Source of the DNA: CAWCAL01 sp963695075
GTDB taxonomy: Bacteria > Actinomycetota > Acidimicrobiia > Acidimicrobiales > CAWCAL01
Reading direction: 5' to 3'
DNA: 64,000 nt
NCBI GenBank assembly: GCA_963695075.1
Contig: CAVOFR010000005.1
Span: forward strand, 434,001 to 498,000
The notes under the pieces are model-generated. The model had not been told where the DNA came from, ran no database searches, and saw nothing but the letters and a program-made list of their open reading frames with translations. Every line of letters begins with the position of its first letter. Positions within the stretch are counted from its first letter, which is position 1. The translations under genes were made by a program, and so were the position numbers. This document shows, piece by piece, positions 41,495 to 51,378 of the stretch.

Positions 41495-42013
41495 GTGAAC
41501 CCGACGGCGGACTTCGACGCCTTCTTCCAGGCCAACTACCAGCGGCTCGTCCTGTCGCTGGGCGCCGCGTTCGACAACCCCGAAGCCGCTGACGAGGCGG
41601 TCCAGGATGCATTCATCCGGGCGTACGCCCGCTGGTCGCGCGTGCAGAGGCTGGATTCGCCGGCCGCGTGGGTCCGGCGGGTCGCCATCAATCGCCTTCG
41701 CGACAGCCACCGCCAGCGGGTCCGTCGCCGGCGGGCCGAGGAGCGTGCGGTCGAGCGTGAGCCGGTCGGGCCGGCGGGGGACCCCGTCGCCGATGGTCCG
41801 GGAGAGCGGGATGTATTGCGCCGGGCCCTCGCCACGCTGCCCGACCGGCAGCGTCTCGCTGTCGCTCTCTTCTACGTCGAGGACCTCAGCGTCCGCGACA
41901 TCGCCCGGTCGATGCGCATTTCGGAGGGCGCGGTCAAGGCCCACCTGAGCCAGGGTCGGGCGAAACTGGCTGCGGTGCTGGCCGAGTCCACGACCGCGGT
42001 GGGGGGAGGGTGA
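41495..42013 (+). CDS. ECF sigma-70 family factor
   Basis: Regulatory sigma factor of about 172 residues with region 2 (NYQRLVLSLGAAF, EAVQDAFIRAYARW) and region 4 (LPDRQRLAVALFYVEDLS, then ISEGAVKAHLSQGRAKL). GTG 41495, preceded by GAGAGGA, gives a typical ECF start at the region 2 boundary; ATG 41411 would add 28 residues with no family likeness. It is 3 bp upstream of a membrane protein that is the natural anti-sigma candidate, and divergent from the ferric-reductase/ApbE operon. Confidence 0.9.
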   Translation: MNPTADFDAFFQANYQRLVLSLGAAFDNPEAADEAVQDAFIRAYARWSRVQRLDSPAAWVRRVAINRLRDSHRQRVRRRRAEERAVEREPVGPAGDPVADGPGERDVLRRALATLPDRQRLAVALFYVEDLSVRDIARSMRISEGAVKAHLSQGRAKLAAVLAESTTAVGGG

Positions 42014-42016
42014 TCC

Positions 42017-42751
42017 ATGGTTGACGAACCCGAGGCGGATCCACTGCGCGAGGCGTTCTCCGGCCTGTCCCGGCCCTCGCGCCGGGCCGGCGATGTGCTC
42101 GAGAACCTGCGCCCGGCCATGGGGCGGGCCCGTCATCGTCGTCGCGTCCAGGTCGTGTCGGTGACCGGGGCTGCGCTGGTCGTCGTATTCGTTCTGGGAT
42201 TCGTCCTGCGCCCGGCACCCGGGAGCCAACAGATCCAGATCGCCGACGAGTCGACGACGGCCGAGAACTCCCTGCCGCGCCCGGACACAGCGGTGGCTCC
42301 TACCAGCGTCACCTTTCCGACCACCGTCGCTTCAGCCGACACCACGGTCCCGCCGCCGACCACCGTCGATCCTCTGCAGGTCGACCCGGTGACGACCGGC
42401 CCTCCACCGCCGGAGACCCCGACCCCGGCACCCCCGTCCGGCGAGGATCCGACTCCGGCGACGACGACGCCCGCGACCGGCAAGGCGCAGAGTTACGCGG
42501 TCGCCACGAAGAACGCAGGGAGTGTCACCGTGGGCTTCACAGCGACGGCGATCACCTGGGTCGACGTCGACCCGATGCCCGGATTCACCGGGACCGTCGA
42601 GGACCGGACCCCCACCGAGGTGAAGGTCCGCTTCGAGGGCAACGGCCGGGAGGTGGAGGTAGAGATCCATCTGGAGCACGGCTCGATCAGCCACCAGGTG
42701 AGTGAGCACGGCTCGGAGGCCGAGAGCGATGACGAGCCCGAACACGATTGA
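42017..42751 (+). CDS. Membrane protein downstream of ECF sigma, candidate anti-sigma factor
   Basis: 244 residues: a cytoplasmic N-terminal segment of about 45 residues, one helix (about 47-65), a Thr/Pro-rich extracytoplasmic linker, and a C-terminal beta domain. No zinc-type HxxxCxxC motif is visible, so it is not a classical ZAS anti-sigma factor. The C-terminal domain shares its pattern with the divergent secreted protein at 40518, suggesting a common ligand or partner sensed outside the cell. The start ATG lies 3 bp after the sigma stop. Confidence 0.72.
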   Translation: MVDEPEADPLREAFSGLSRPSRRAGDVLENLRPAMGRARHRRRVQVVSVTGAALVVVFVLGFVLRPAPGSQQIQIADESTTAENSLPRPDTAVAPTSVTFPTTVASADTTVPPPTTVDPLQVDPVTTGPPPPETPTPAPPSGEDPTPATTTPATGKAQSYAVATKNAGSVTVGFTATAITWVDVDPMPGFTGTVEDRTPTEVKVRFEGNGREVEVEIHLEHGSISHQVSEHGSEAESDDEPEHD

Positions 42752-42771
42752 CCCGGCGTGGGAAGCCGGCC

Positions 42772-45201
42772 TCACAGGTACTGGTTCGTACGCATCCAGC
42801 GCAGGGCGAAGTAGCCCCAGATCGGCGGCAGGTAGAACGTGCAGAGCCTGCTGGTGATCGCGGCGGCGAACGCGGTGGGCTCGGGGATACCGATCGCGAT
42901 GAGGCCGGCCGTGAGCGCCCCTTCGGTGACGCCCATGCCCCCGGGAACGGGCATGATCCCGGCGAACATCGAGACCGCGACGTTGATGACCAGCAGGCTC
43001 ATCAGCGGGGCGCTCTCGCCGTAGGCCCGCAGGGAGAGTCCGAGGACGACGGCGAAGGTGATCTCGCTCATGAGGTTCCCGCCGAAGAGCCGGAGCAGGC
43101 GATTCGGTGAACGCATCACGGCCAGTGCCCGCCGTGCCTGTTCCAGCCACGGCGAGACGCGCTCGTGGACCCGGGGGACGAAGTGATAGGCGGCGACCAT
43201 CGCCCCGATCAGCACCACGCCGACGACGAGCAGGAGGATCACCAGGTTCTGCACCGTCTCCTGGTCGATGTCGACGTCGAACTCGACACCGCCCACACCG
43301 AAGACGACCGCGGCGACGACGATGAGGATCTGCACCGTGAAGCCGGCGACGCTGTCGAGCATGCCCATCGCCGTCGCCGCCGTCAGGGTCATGCCGACCT
43401 TCTGGAAGTAGCGCAGCTTCGTGGCGACGCGAGCGGCGGAGGCGGGGATGGCGAGGTTGACGAAGGTGATGGCGAACTCGAGCATGACCGTCGGACCGAG
43501 CCGCAGTGGATGATCGGTGGCTCCGGTCGTGCTGATCGCGGTGAAGAACCTCGCGCACTGGGCGACGATCAGCGCGGTGATCACCCAACCCCACGTCGCC
43601 ATGGAGAGCTCGTCGACGAGGGTGTCGATGCCGATGTCGGCCAGCGACGAGATGAGCAGCCACGCGGCGATGCCGACCACGGCGAGCTGCAGGATCGAGC
43701 CCCAGGTGACACGGCGCAGCTCGACGAGCTCGACATCCTCGGCGTCAGCCTGTTCGGCCGCCTGCGTTCGCAATGTGTCGAGGTCGAACTCACGCTCGTG
43801 GACATCGCGACGTAGTTCGCTGGTCAGGGCGGGGTTCTGCAGGTAGGGGACCAGCTCGCCGAGGTCGTCACATCCGAGGGCATCGCGCGCGATCGGGACG
43901 GCGCGATCGATACCGACGACGAGTGCGGTGAGCACGAGCAGCTGGGCCTGCTCGGCCCGGACGGCATCGGGGGGTGCGGCGACCGAACCGTCCGCCCAGT
44001 CGACGAGGAGAGGCGCGCCTTCGGCGTCGAGCGTGACGCGGTGGAGGTCGAGGGCCCCGTGGACGATGCCGCGGTCGTGGGCGAGCCCCATGACCGACCA
44101 GAGCTCGCGCAGACTCGGGGTGATCTCGTCGCCGTCCTCGATGTCGGCCAGCGCGGTGCCACCGACGGTGGATACCAGTGCCGCGTCACCGGCGTTGGTC
44201 TCGCCTGCCACCAGGATCTCGGGGACCGGTGTTCCGGCCCGGTCGGCCAGCACGGTCAGGAGCGCTTCGTGCTCCACCTGGTGGAGCCGGCTCAACAGGA
44301 ACGTGCCCCGCCCGTTGCGGTACCAGGCCGCCCGCCACAGCTTCGTGATCAGCTGGCTGTCATAGGCGTCGCGCCCGTACACCTTCACGGTCAAGGGACG
44401 CCCGTCGGCGTGCGTTGCGGTCATGAGCGCCACGCCGGCGGGCTCGAGTTGGGCCGGCGCGACGGAACTGGCCGGGATGCCCAGGTTGGCGAGGGTGGCG
44501 GCAACCGATTCGATGCTCGGGCGCCCGCCGGGCGAGCCGAGTGCGAGGTGGATCGAAGCCGCCCCGACCGTACCGGTCACCAGGCCGCCGATCGCACCGG
44601 CGACGGTCGCCACGTCCAGGCCGACGCTGGCCAGGAAGCCGAGCGTGAGAACGATCCTGCCGAAGAAGCGGAACGGCCGCGAGAGCGACGGTGACGCGGT
44701 CACGAGCACCGCCGTGGCGAACGCGAGGCGTATCCCCGGGAAGGCGGCCGGTCCCTCGCTGACGGTGAACTGGCGGAGGAAGTCGCCGAGGGAGACGGGT
44801 TCGGGGAGGGCGAGTCGCTGGGCCACGTAGCCCACCAGCAGCGCCAGCACCGCGGCGGCCAGCGCTCCGAGGACGAGAACGAAGTGGCGTCGAACGAGCG
44901 CCAGGACGAGCAGGATCCCGACCCAGAAGGCCAACAGATCGAAGAAGATCTGCCACACCGAGGCGAGCCAGTCCGGCGCGTCGGAGACGAACTGGCTGAT
45001 GTCGCGGCTCAGCGGTCCAGGTGGGTCGACGGCCCACGCGGTGAGGATCATCGTGACCAGCGCGAGCACGAGGAGTACGAGGTCGGTCGGGCGTCGGGTC
45101 CGTGCCGCGGAGGGCGCGGCGGAGAAGAGTCGGAGGGATCGGATGACCTGGCGAGGCACGCCGGTGAGGCCGGTTGCCTCGTCCTGGTCCGTGTCGCCCA
45201 A
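42772..45201 (-). CDS. Pseudokinase-like domain fused to LPG-synthase/UPF0104-type flippase membrane domain
   Basis: About 809 residues. N-terminal helices are followed by a soluble segment resembling a protein-kinase fold: VKVYGRD (lysine strand), GIVHGALDLHRV in the catalytic-loop position and LLVDWADGS where DFG would be. The HRD and DFG motifs are altered, so it may be inactive. The C-terminal 320 residues are a multi-helix domain with PASAARVATKLRYFQK and MPVPGGMGVTEGALTAGLI, typical of the lysylphosphatidylglycerol-synthase transmembrane (UPF0104) family, which moves lipids or polyprenyl sugars. TTG 45201 is preferred, with GAGGGA 7 bases upstream; GTG 45159 is an alternative. Confidence 0.82.
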   Translation of the reverse strand: MGDTDQDEATGLTGVPRQVIRSLRLFSAAPSAARTRRPTDLVLLVLALVTMILTAWAVDPPGPLSRDISQFVSDAPDWLASVWQIFFDLLAFWVGILLVLALVRRHFVLVLGALAAAVLALLVGYVAQRLALPEPVSLGDFLRQFTVSEGPAAFPGIRLAFATAVLVTASPSLSRPFRFFGRIVLTLGFLASVGLDVATVAGAIGGLVTGTVGAASIHLALGSPGGRPSIESVAATLANLGIPASSVAPAQLEPAGVALMTATHADGRPLTVKVYGRDAYDSQLITKLWRAAWYRNGRGTFLLSRLHQVEHEALLTVLADRAGTPVPEILVAGETNAGDAALVSTVGGTALADIEDGDEITPSLRELWSVMGLAHDRGIVHGALDLHRVTLDAEGAPLLVDWADGSVAAPPDAVRAEQAQLLVLTALVVGIDRAVPIARDALGCDDLGELVPYLQNPALTSELRRDVHEREFDLDTLRTQAAEQADAEDVELVELRRVTWGSILQLAVVGIAAWLLISSLADIGIDTLVDELSMATWGWVITALIVAQCARFFTAISTTGATDHPLRLGPTVMLEFAITFVNLAIPASAARVATKLRYFQKVGMTLTAATAMGMLDSVAGFTVQILIVVAAVVFGVGGVEFDVDIDQETVQNLVILLLVVGVVLIGAMVAAYHFVPRVHERVSPWLEQARRALAVMRSPNRLLRLFGGNLMSEITFAVVLGLSLRAYGESAPLMSLLVINVAVSMFAGIMPVPGGMGVTEGALTAGLIAIGIPEPTAFAAAITSRLCTFYLPPIWGYFALRWMRTNQYL

Positions 45202-45308
45202 CCTGAGTCCCTCGTCGCTGTCCGACCACGCGTCGTGCGACCATCGCGGCCCGGTCGACCCACCGGTCGTTTCGGCGAGCGTAACGGTCCGTCCGGAGCG
45301 GTTCGGGG

Positions 45309-46556
<1,248 letters not shown>

Positions 46557-46568
46557 CCCGGTGGGACG

Positions 46569-46925
46569 CTACCCCTGGGGGATCTCCATGAGCGGCCGGA
46601 CCTCGACCGATCCGTAGGGCGCGAGCGGGCACCTGGCCGCCCACTCCAGGGCGTCATCGAGGTTGTCGACGTCGATCAGGTAGAAGCCGCCGAGGATCTC
46701 CTTGGTCTCGGCGAAGGGCCCGTCGGTGGTGACGGTCCGGTCGTCGCGGATCTGCACGGTGGTGGCGGTGTCGACGCCCTGGAGCGGCTCGCCCGAGACG
46801 AGCGCGCCGGCGCTGCTCAGCGCCTCGGTGTAGGCGAACCATTCCTGCATCTCGGCGGCCTGTTCGGGTGTGCCGGGCTGGGGGCCGGAGTCTTCGGCGC
46901 TGTAGAGCAAGAGCATGTACTGCAT
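46569..46925 (-). CDS. YCII-related DGPF-domain protein, ECF42 partner
   Basis: 118 residues starting MQYMLLLYS, with the hallmark TDGPFAETKEILGGF. DGPF proteins are co-encoded with ECF42 sigma factors and are thought to be part of their target regulons; the biochemical role is unsettled. GAAGGAGA precedes ATG 46925. The longer upstream frame would read through the 46994 hairpin and is rejected. Confidence 0.93.
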   Translation of the reverse strand: MQYMLLLYSAEDSGPQPGTPEQAAEMQEWFAYTEALSSAGALVSGEPLQGVDTATTVQIRDDRTVTTDGPFAETKEILGGFYLIDVDNLDDALEWAARCPLAPYGSVEVRPLMEIPQG

Positions 46926-46993
46926 GGGTCTCCTTCGGGGTTGGTTTGTGCTGTCGACGAACGGCAACCCTCGAATCGGACACCTCCAGCAGA

Positions 46994-47040
46994 ATATGGA
47001 GGGTCTCAACTACATCAGATGTAGCTGAGACCCTCCATAT
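46994..47040. terminator. 15-bp hairpin with CTACATCAGATGTAG inner stem
   Basis: Arms 46994-47008 and 47026-47040 are exact reverse complements (ATATGGAGGGTCTCA), and an inner CTACA/TGTAG stem closes the loop. It sits 12 bp after the LLM gene stop on the minus strand and upstream of the DGPF gene, so it probably ends the LLM transcript. The inner stem is a variant of those at 35851 and 38447. Confidence 0.7.
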
Positions 47041-47051
47041 CCGGCTGCGGC

Positions 47052-48206
47052 TCAGTCGGAGGTTTCGGGGATGCCGAGGCGTTCGGCGGCCTCGCGGCGG
47101 AATCGGGCGCTCCGCGGCTCGGGATCGGTGTCGAAACGCGGGATGACCTCGTTGCCGAACAGCGCGACCGTCTCCTCGAGCAGCTCGGGAGCGTAGGTGC
47201 TGCCCGACGGCCCCATGATCAGCTGGTCCACCCCGATCGCGTCCCACTTCTCGAGTGCCGCGGCGCACTCGTCGGGTGTGCCGACGACCGCCGTCCCGTT
47301 GGCGTGAGCGACCTGCAACTGCTCGAGGGTCGGGTCGGGGATCTCGGTCGGCCACGCGGGGATGCCCTCCGGCGTGGGGAAGGTGTCGAGGTACTTGAAC
47401 ACCAGGCTCTGCTGGCGACCGTTCCCCGAACGGGTCATCCAGTCCCGGGCCGCGTCGCCGTCCTCGAGGCACATGAAGCTGGTCGTGATGGCGATGTTGT
47501 CGTTCACGTAGTCGCCGACCGGGTCGGCGTCGCCGATCGTCTCCTTGTACAGCTCGACCATCGGCCGCATCTTCTCGGGCGAGCCACCGGTGAAGCACAA
47601 CACGCCGAGGCCCATGCGGGCCGCCTTCTCGAAGGTGCTCGGGTTGGCTGCCGCGACCCACATCGGCGGGTGCGGCTTGGCGTACGGCTTGGGCAGGACG
47701 TTGCGTTCGGGAAGGGAGAAGAACCGGCCCTCGAACGAATAGGTGTCGTTGGCCCAGATGTGCTTGAACTGGCCGATCACCTCGTCGAACATCTCCTTGG
47801 TCAGATCCGAGTCCTCGATGCCGAACCCGCCTTGTTCGGTCGTCGACGAGCCGCGGCCGGTGCCGAAGTCGATCCGGCCCCCGGAGAGGTGATCCATCAT
47901 CGCCACCCGTTCGGCCACGCGGGCCGGATGGTTGACCGGGGGCGTGATGTTGATGATCCCCGAGCAGACCCGGATCCGATCGGTGCGGGCCGCGATGTGA
48001 GGCATCATCACCTCGTTGGCCGAGATGTGGCTGTACTCCACCAGGAAGTGGTGCTCGGTGAGCCACACGTACTTCCAGTTGGATTGGTCGGCCACCTCGG
48101 CGAGACGGGCCTCGCTCATCAGGCGACGATGCTCTGCGCCGTCGTCGCGGCCTTCCAGGTAGTGCGGCACGTAGCCGCCGAGGAAAATTCCGAATTCGAT
48201 GGTCAT
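47052..48206 (-). CDS. LLM-class flavin-dependent oxidoreductase
   Basis: 384-residue luciferase-like TIM-barrel protein, typically using F420 or FMNH2. Family segments include YVWLTEHHF, PPVNHPARVAERVAMMDHLS and GGRIDFGTGRG, and PHPPMWVAAANPSTFEKAA. ATG 48206 (MTIEFGIFLGGY) is preferred; the 25 upstream residues of the longer frame are low-complexity and run over the neighbouring gene's start region. The substrate is unknown. Adjacent to a PPOX-type gene, another family rich in F420 users. Confidence 0.9.
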   Translation of the reverse strand: MTIEFGIFLGGYVPHYLEGRDDGAEHRRLMSEARLAEVADQSNWKYVWLTEHHFLVEYSHISANEVMMPHIAARTDRIRVCSGIINITPPVNHPARVAERVAMMDHLSGGRIDFGTGRGSSTTEQGGFGIEDSDLTKEMFDEVIGQFKHIWANDTYSFEGRFFSLPERNVLPKPYAKPHPPMWVAAANPSTFEKAARMGLGVLCFTGGSPEKMRPMVELYKETIGDADPVGDYVNDNIAITTSFMCLEDGDAARDWMTRSGNGRQQSLVFKYLDTFPTPEGIPAWPTEIPDPTLEQLQVAHANGTAVVGTPDECAAALEKWDAIGVDQLIMGPSGSTYAPELLEETVALFGNEVIPRFDTDPEPRSARFRREAAERLGIPETSD

Positions 48207-48252
48207 GGCACGGAGTCTGGCGCCTGGAGCCCGTGCCGGACGAACCGGCGAT

Positions 48253-48675
48253 TCAGCCGGCGGCCCACGGGCCGACGCCACCGACCCGGTCGACCGTGAT
48301 GTGGGTGGTCACCCCCGGTGGCGGGTCGTCCATGGGCGGGAACTTCACGTCGGGACCGATGTACGTCCGGGCCAGCCGCTGGAGCAGTTCGGGCGCCCCG
48401 CCGTCGTCGATCCTGGCGGTCCCGTGGATGACGAGGTACTCGTCGAGGCCCATCTCGTTGGTCGTCCCGGCCTCGATCGACAGCACGACGCGCGGGTCGC
48501 GGCGCATGTTGCTGACCTTGCGCCATTCGCCGAGGTGGCCCGCCACGATTTCGTCGCCGTCGAGACCGACCCACACGATGCTGACCTGCGGACTGCCGTC
48601 GGCATTGAGAGTCACCAGGTGGGCCAGCTTGCCCGACTCGAGGAGCTGTTGGACCTCGGCACTGATCGCGGGCAT
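48253..48675 (-). CDS. PPOX-class (pyridoxamine-phosphate-oxidase-like) F420/FMN enzyme
   Basis: 140-residue split-barrel protein. LVTLNADGSPQVSIVWVG and VSNMRRDPRVVLSI are characteristic of the actinobacterial F420-dependent PPOX family (Rv1155-like). Such enzymes reduce or bind F420/FMN substrates; the exact reaction is unknown. Likely the first gene of a pair with the LLM enzyme 47 bp downstream. Confidence 0.9.
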   Translation of the reverse strand: MPAISAEVQQLLESGKLAHLVTLNADGSPQVSIVWVGLDGDEIVAGHLGEWRKVSNMRRDPRVVLSIEAGTTNEMGLDEYLVIHGTARIDDGGAPELLQRLARTYIGPDVKFPPMDDPPPGVTTHITVDRVGGVGPWAAG

Positions 48676-48723
48676 GGCGCTTCCTCCCTCGGCGACGTTG
48701 CGGTGGACGATATCGCCCGCCGG

Positions 48724-49476
48724 TCAGCCGTACGCCGTGGTGCCACCCTCCTCGGCCGCGTCGGTGGCCTCGAGTGCCTGGCGGAGCGCTTCCATCTCCA
48801 GGACCATGTCGTCGATCTCCTGATCGAGCGTGGTGAGATCGGCGTCTCGGTGAACGGAGAGCTCGATGCCGCGGGCGACGGCTTCGTCGAGTCGCGCGTC
48901 GAGCAGGGCCAGGTTGTCGCGCGCCTCGTTGATCTGATCGTCGAGCCGTCTGGCCGTGTCGAGCTGCGCTTCGAGCGACTCCATCGTGCGCGCCACCGAC
49001 GGCCGGTCGTGAGTGCTCGGGTCGGCCCGGAGCGTGCCGAGGTCGGTGGCGGCGCGAGCCACGTCGACCCGAGCGCGAGCGTCCTCGAGGGTCTGGGCCC
49101 GTAGGGCCACCGCGAAGATCGCGTCGACGCCTCGGTCGATCCGGTCTGCGATCGTCGTCATGCGGTCGCGGACCGCTCCGCTGTCGACCCGCTCGACTGC
49201 GTCGCCGAATTCCCGGCGAGCGGCGACGGCCTCGGTGGCGTAGGTGGCCCATGGGGGCCGTAGCCCGCGCGTGCTGCGGCTCGGCGCCGTGCGATCTCGA
49301 GGCAGCCCGACCAGGACTCTCCCGGCCCACGCCGCCGCTCCGACACCCACGGCGCCGAGGAGGGGGAGCCCGACCAGAATGCCGCCGGCCACGCCGGCAC
49401 CCGCGGCGAGGATCCCGAGCGGCCCCATCATGAGATCAGCGGTCGATCGCCGGAAGAAGCGATCTCGAAGGCTCAT
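48724..49476 (-). CDS. Membrane-associated coiled-coil protein of unknown function
   Basis: 250 residues. A hydrophobic Gly/Ala/Val hairpin (about 17-56) is followed by a Arg/Pro linker and a long heptad-rich helical region (about 85-235) with alternating Asp/Glu, Leu and Ala. It resembles a membrane-tethered scaffold of the type seen with PspA/toxic-anion-resistance or VWA systems, but no family was recognised. The VWA lipoprotein gene lies 60 bp upstream in transcription order. Confidence 0.65.
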   Translation of the reverse strand: MSLRDRFFRRSTADLMMGPLGILAAGAGVAGGILVGLPLLGAVGVGAAAWAGRVLVGLPRDRTAPSRSTRGLRPPWATYATEAVAARREFGDAVERVDSGAVRDRMTTIADRIDRGVDAIFAVALRAQTLEDARARVDVARAATDLGTLRADPSTHDRPSVARTMESLEAQLDTARRLDDQINEARDNLALLDARLDEAVARGIELSVHRDADLTTLDQEIDDMVLEMEALRQALEATDAAEEGGTTAYG

Positions 49477-49536
49477 GGCCCCAACGTAGCGAGATGGGCG
49501 AGACGCGGGGTGCTCGCCGACCGGCCGGCCATGCGA

Positions 49537-51378
49537 TCAGAAATTGCTGATCACCTGGGTGAAGACCCGGTTGATCGAGGCCGGATCGCTGGCGTCGTAC
49601 ACCGCGGCCGTCGTGGCCTCGGCGATGAGGCCGAGCGTCGAGAGATCGGCGTCGGCGCCGTAGCCGATGGTGAAGACCCGCACCTGCCGGCTGGCCTGGC
49701 CCTCGCTTCCCTCCTGCATCTCCGCCAGCAGATCGTCGAGCTGGTCCCGATCGTCGGCCGCCTCACCGTCGTCGTTCTGCCCGTCGGACAGCAGGACGAC
49801 GGCGTTGATGGCGTCGGGGTCGTACCCGTCGACCATGGCGTCATAGGTGATGCCGGTGGCGTCGTAGAGCGGTGTGCCGAAGAACGGTGTGAGTCGGTCG
49901 ATGCTGGCGCGCAGCTCCTCACGGATCTGCAGCATCTCGCCGAACGGGACCAGCACCTCGGTCGCTCCGTCGGTGGATCCGAGGTCGGTGGAGAAGACCC
50001 GCAGCGAGACGACGTCGGTGTCCTTGAACTCGTCGAGGGCGTCGATGGCGGCCCGCTTGGCCAGGTCGAGCTTGGTCTCGTCGGATTCGCGCGAGGCGAA
50101 GTCGCCCATGCTCCCGGACACGTCGATCAGCAGTGTGACTTTCGCTTCCTTGCGGTTCTCGTCCCACTGGTCGAGCAGCGCGGTCATGATCTGAGGTTCG
50201 GGCACCTCGAGCAGGGTCTGGGGTTGATCGACGTCGACTCCGTTCTCGGCGACGAGGGGGTCGGCCAGGGCGACCCGTGGGTTGCCCGGTCGGAAACCGA
50301 ACTCGAGGACCTTCTCCTGGTTCTCGGGCGCTTGCACGAACTCCTCGAACACCCGGGCCGCGGCCGTCTCGTCCTCGTCGACCCACTCGGCGTCGAGCAC
50401 GAAGAACGGGTTGTCGCTGAAGAGCGTGCCCTCGCTGGGATAGATCGACACCAGCGGGATCCGGGGCGGGCGGGCCTCCTCGCCGGGATCGAGGACCCCG
50501 TCGGGATTGCCGAGGTTGTAGTCGATCACCGACTTCTCCTCGACGGCGGCGGCCGAGGCATACGTGAGGGCCGTGCCCCGCTGGTCAGCCGTGTACCAGT
50601 TGTTGAGGAACGTCAGTGTCGTGGGCCCGTAGTGGACAACGGCCGACTCGATGTCACGGGCGAACTCGATCGCTGCCTCGTCGGTGATGTCCTCGAGGGA
50701 GAGCCCCTCGGTCTTGCCGGCTGCGGCGTAGGTCTGAGCGATGAGTGCCGCGAGACCGCTGGTGGAGAAGTTGGGATTGGTCTTGCCCAGCCGGAAGTCG
50801 CCCCACTCCGGTCGGTCGAAGGCTCGCCATCCCTCGTCGCTCCTGGCCAGCTCGAGGATGTCGGACCAGCCGATGTCGGCTTCGGGCCAGCCCAGCGCTT
50901 CGGCCATGGGCTGGGGCATCGCGATCACCAGCGGGGTCACCATGAAGGGTTGGCCGTCGCCCACCATCGGCGCTGCGCCCTGCTCCTGCAGCCGCTGGTT
51001 CAGGACCGGTCCCCAGGTGCTGGCCGCGGGCGACCAGACCACCGGGCGAGGACCGTCGGCGGCTTCGTCCCAACCCGCCGCGAGGGCCTGCATCGCGCCA
51101 CCCGAGGCCTTCACCTGGGGACGGACGAAGATGCAGCCGTCGTCGATCGTGGCCATGTCGCTGTCGTTGAACTCGCGGGCCAGCTCGGTCAGGAGCGTGA
51201 TCTTCTCGGATGACACGGCCATGTCGACGGTGATGCAGTCACCGGGATCGGCGTCGGCCAGGCCGGCCGAGTCACCGCCGGCTTCGTCGCCGCTGTCGGT
51301 CGAAAGGCCGCATCCGGTCGCGGCCACCAGGGCGGCGATCAGAGCGAGGGCGGACCAGCGGATACGGCGGCTTGGCAT
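49537..51378 (-). CDS. Lipoprotein with solute-binding-like domain and C-terminal VWA domain
   Basis: 613 residues. A lipobox (AATGC, Cys about 23) is followed by a periplasmic-binding-protein-like region (VWSPAASTWGPVLNQRL, then IGWSDILELARSDEGW) and a von Willebrand A domain with an intact MIDAS (LLIDVSGSMGDF, later DLGSTDGAT and VVLLSDGQND). Substrate-binding-plus-VWA proteins occur in actinobacteria, but their ligands are unknown. The start ATG overlaps the stop of the upstream gene (TGATG), so the two are made together. Confidence 0.83.
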   Translation of the reverse strand: MPSRRIRWSALALIAALVAATGCGLSTDSGDEAGGDSAGLADADPGDCITVDMAVSSEKITLLTELAREFNDSDMATIDDGCIFVRPQVKASGGAMQALAAGWDEAADGPRPVVWSPAASTWGPVLNQRLQEQGAAPMVGDGQPFMVTPLVIAMPQPMAEALGWPEADIGWSDILELARSDEGWRAFDRPEWGDFRLGKTNPNFSTSGLAALIAQTYAAAGKTEGLSLEDITDEAAIEFARDIESAVVHYGPTTLTFLNNWYTADQRGTALTYASAAAVEEKSVIDYNLGNPDGVLDPGEEARPPRIPLVSIYPSEGTLFSDNPFFVLDAEWVDEDETAAARVFEEFVQAPENQEKVLEFGFRPGNPRVALADPLVAENGVDVDQPQTLLEVPEPQIMTALLDQWDENRKEAKVTLLIDVSGSMGDFASRESDETKLDLAKRAAIDALDEFKDTDVVSLRVFSTDLGSTDGATEVLVPFGEMLQIREELRASIDRLTPFFGTPLYDATGITYDAMVDGYDPDAINAVVLLSDGQNDDGEAADDRDQLDDLLAEMQEGSEGQASRQVRVFTIGYGADADLSTLGLIAEATTAAVYDASDPASINRVFTQVISNF

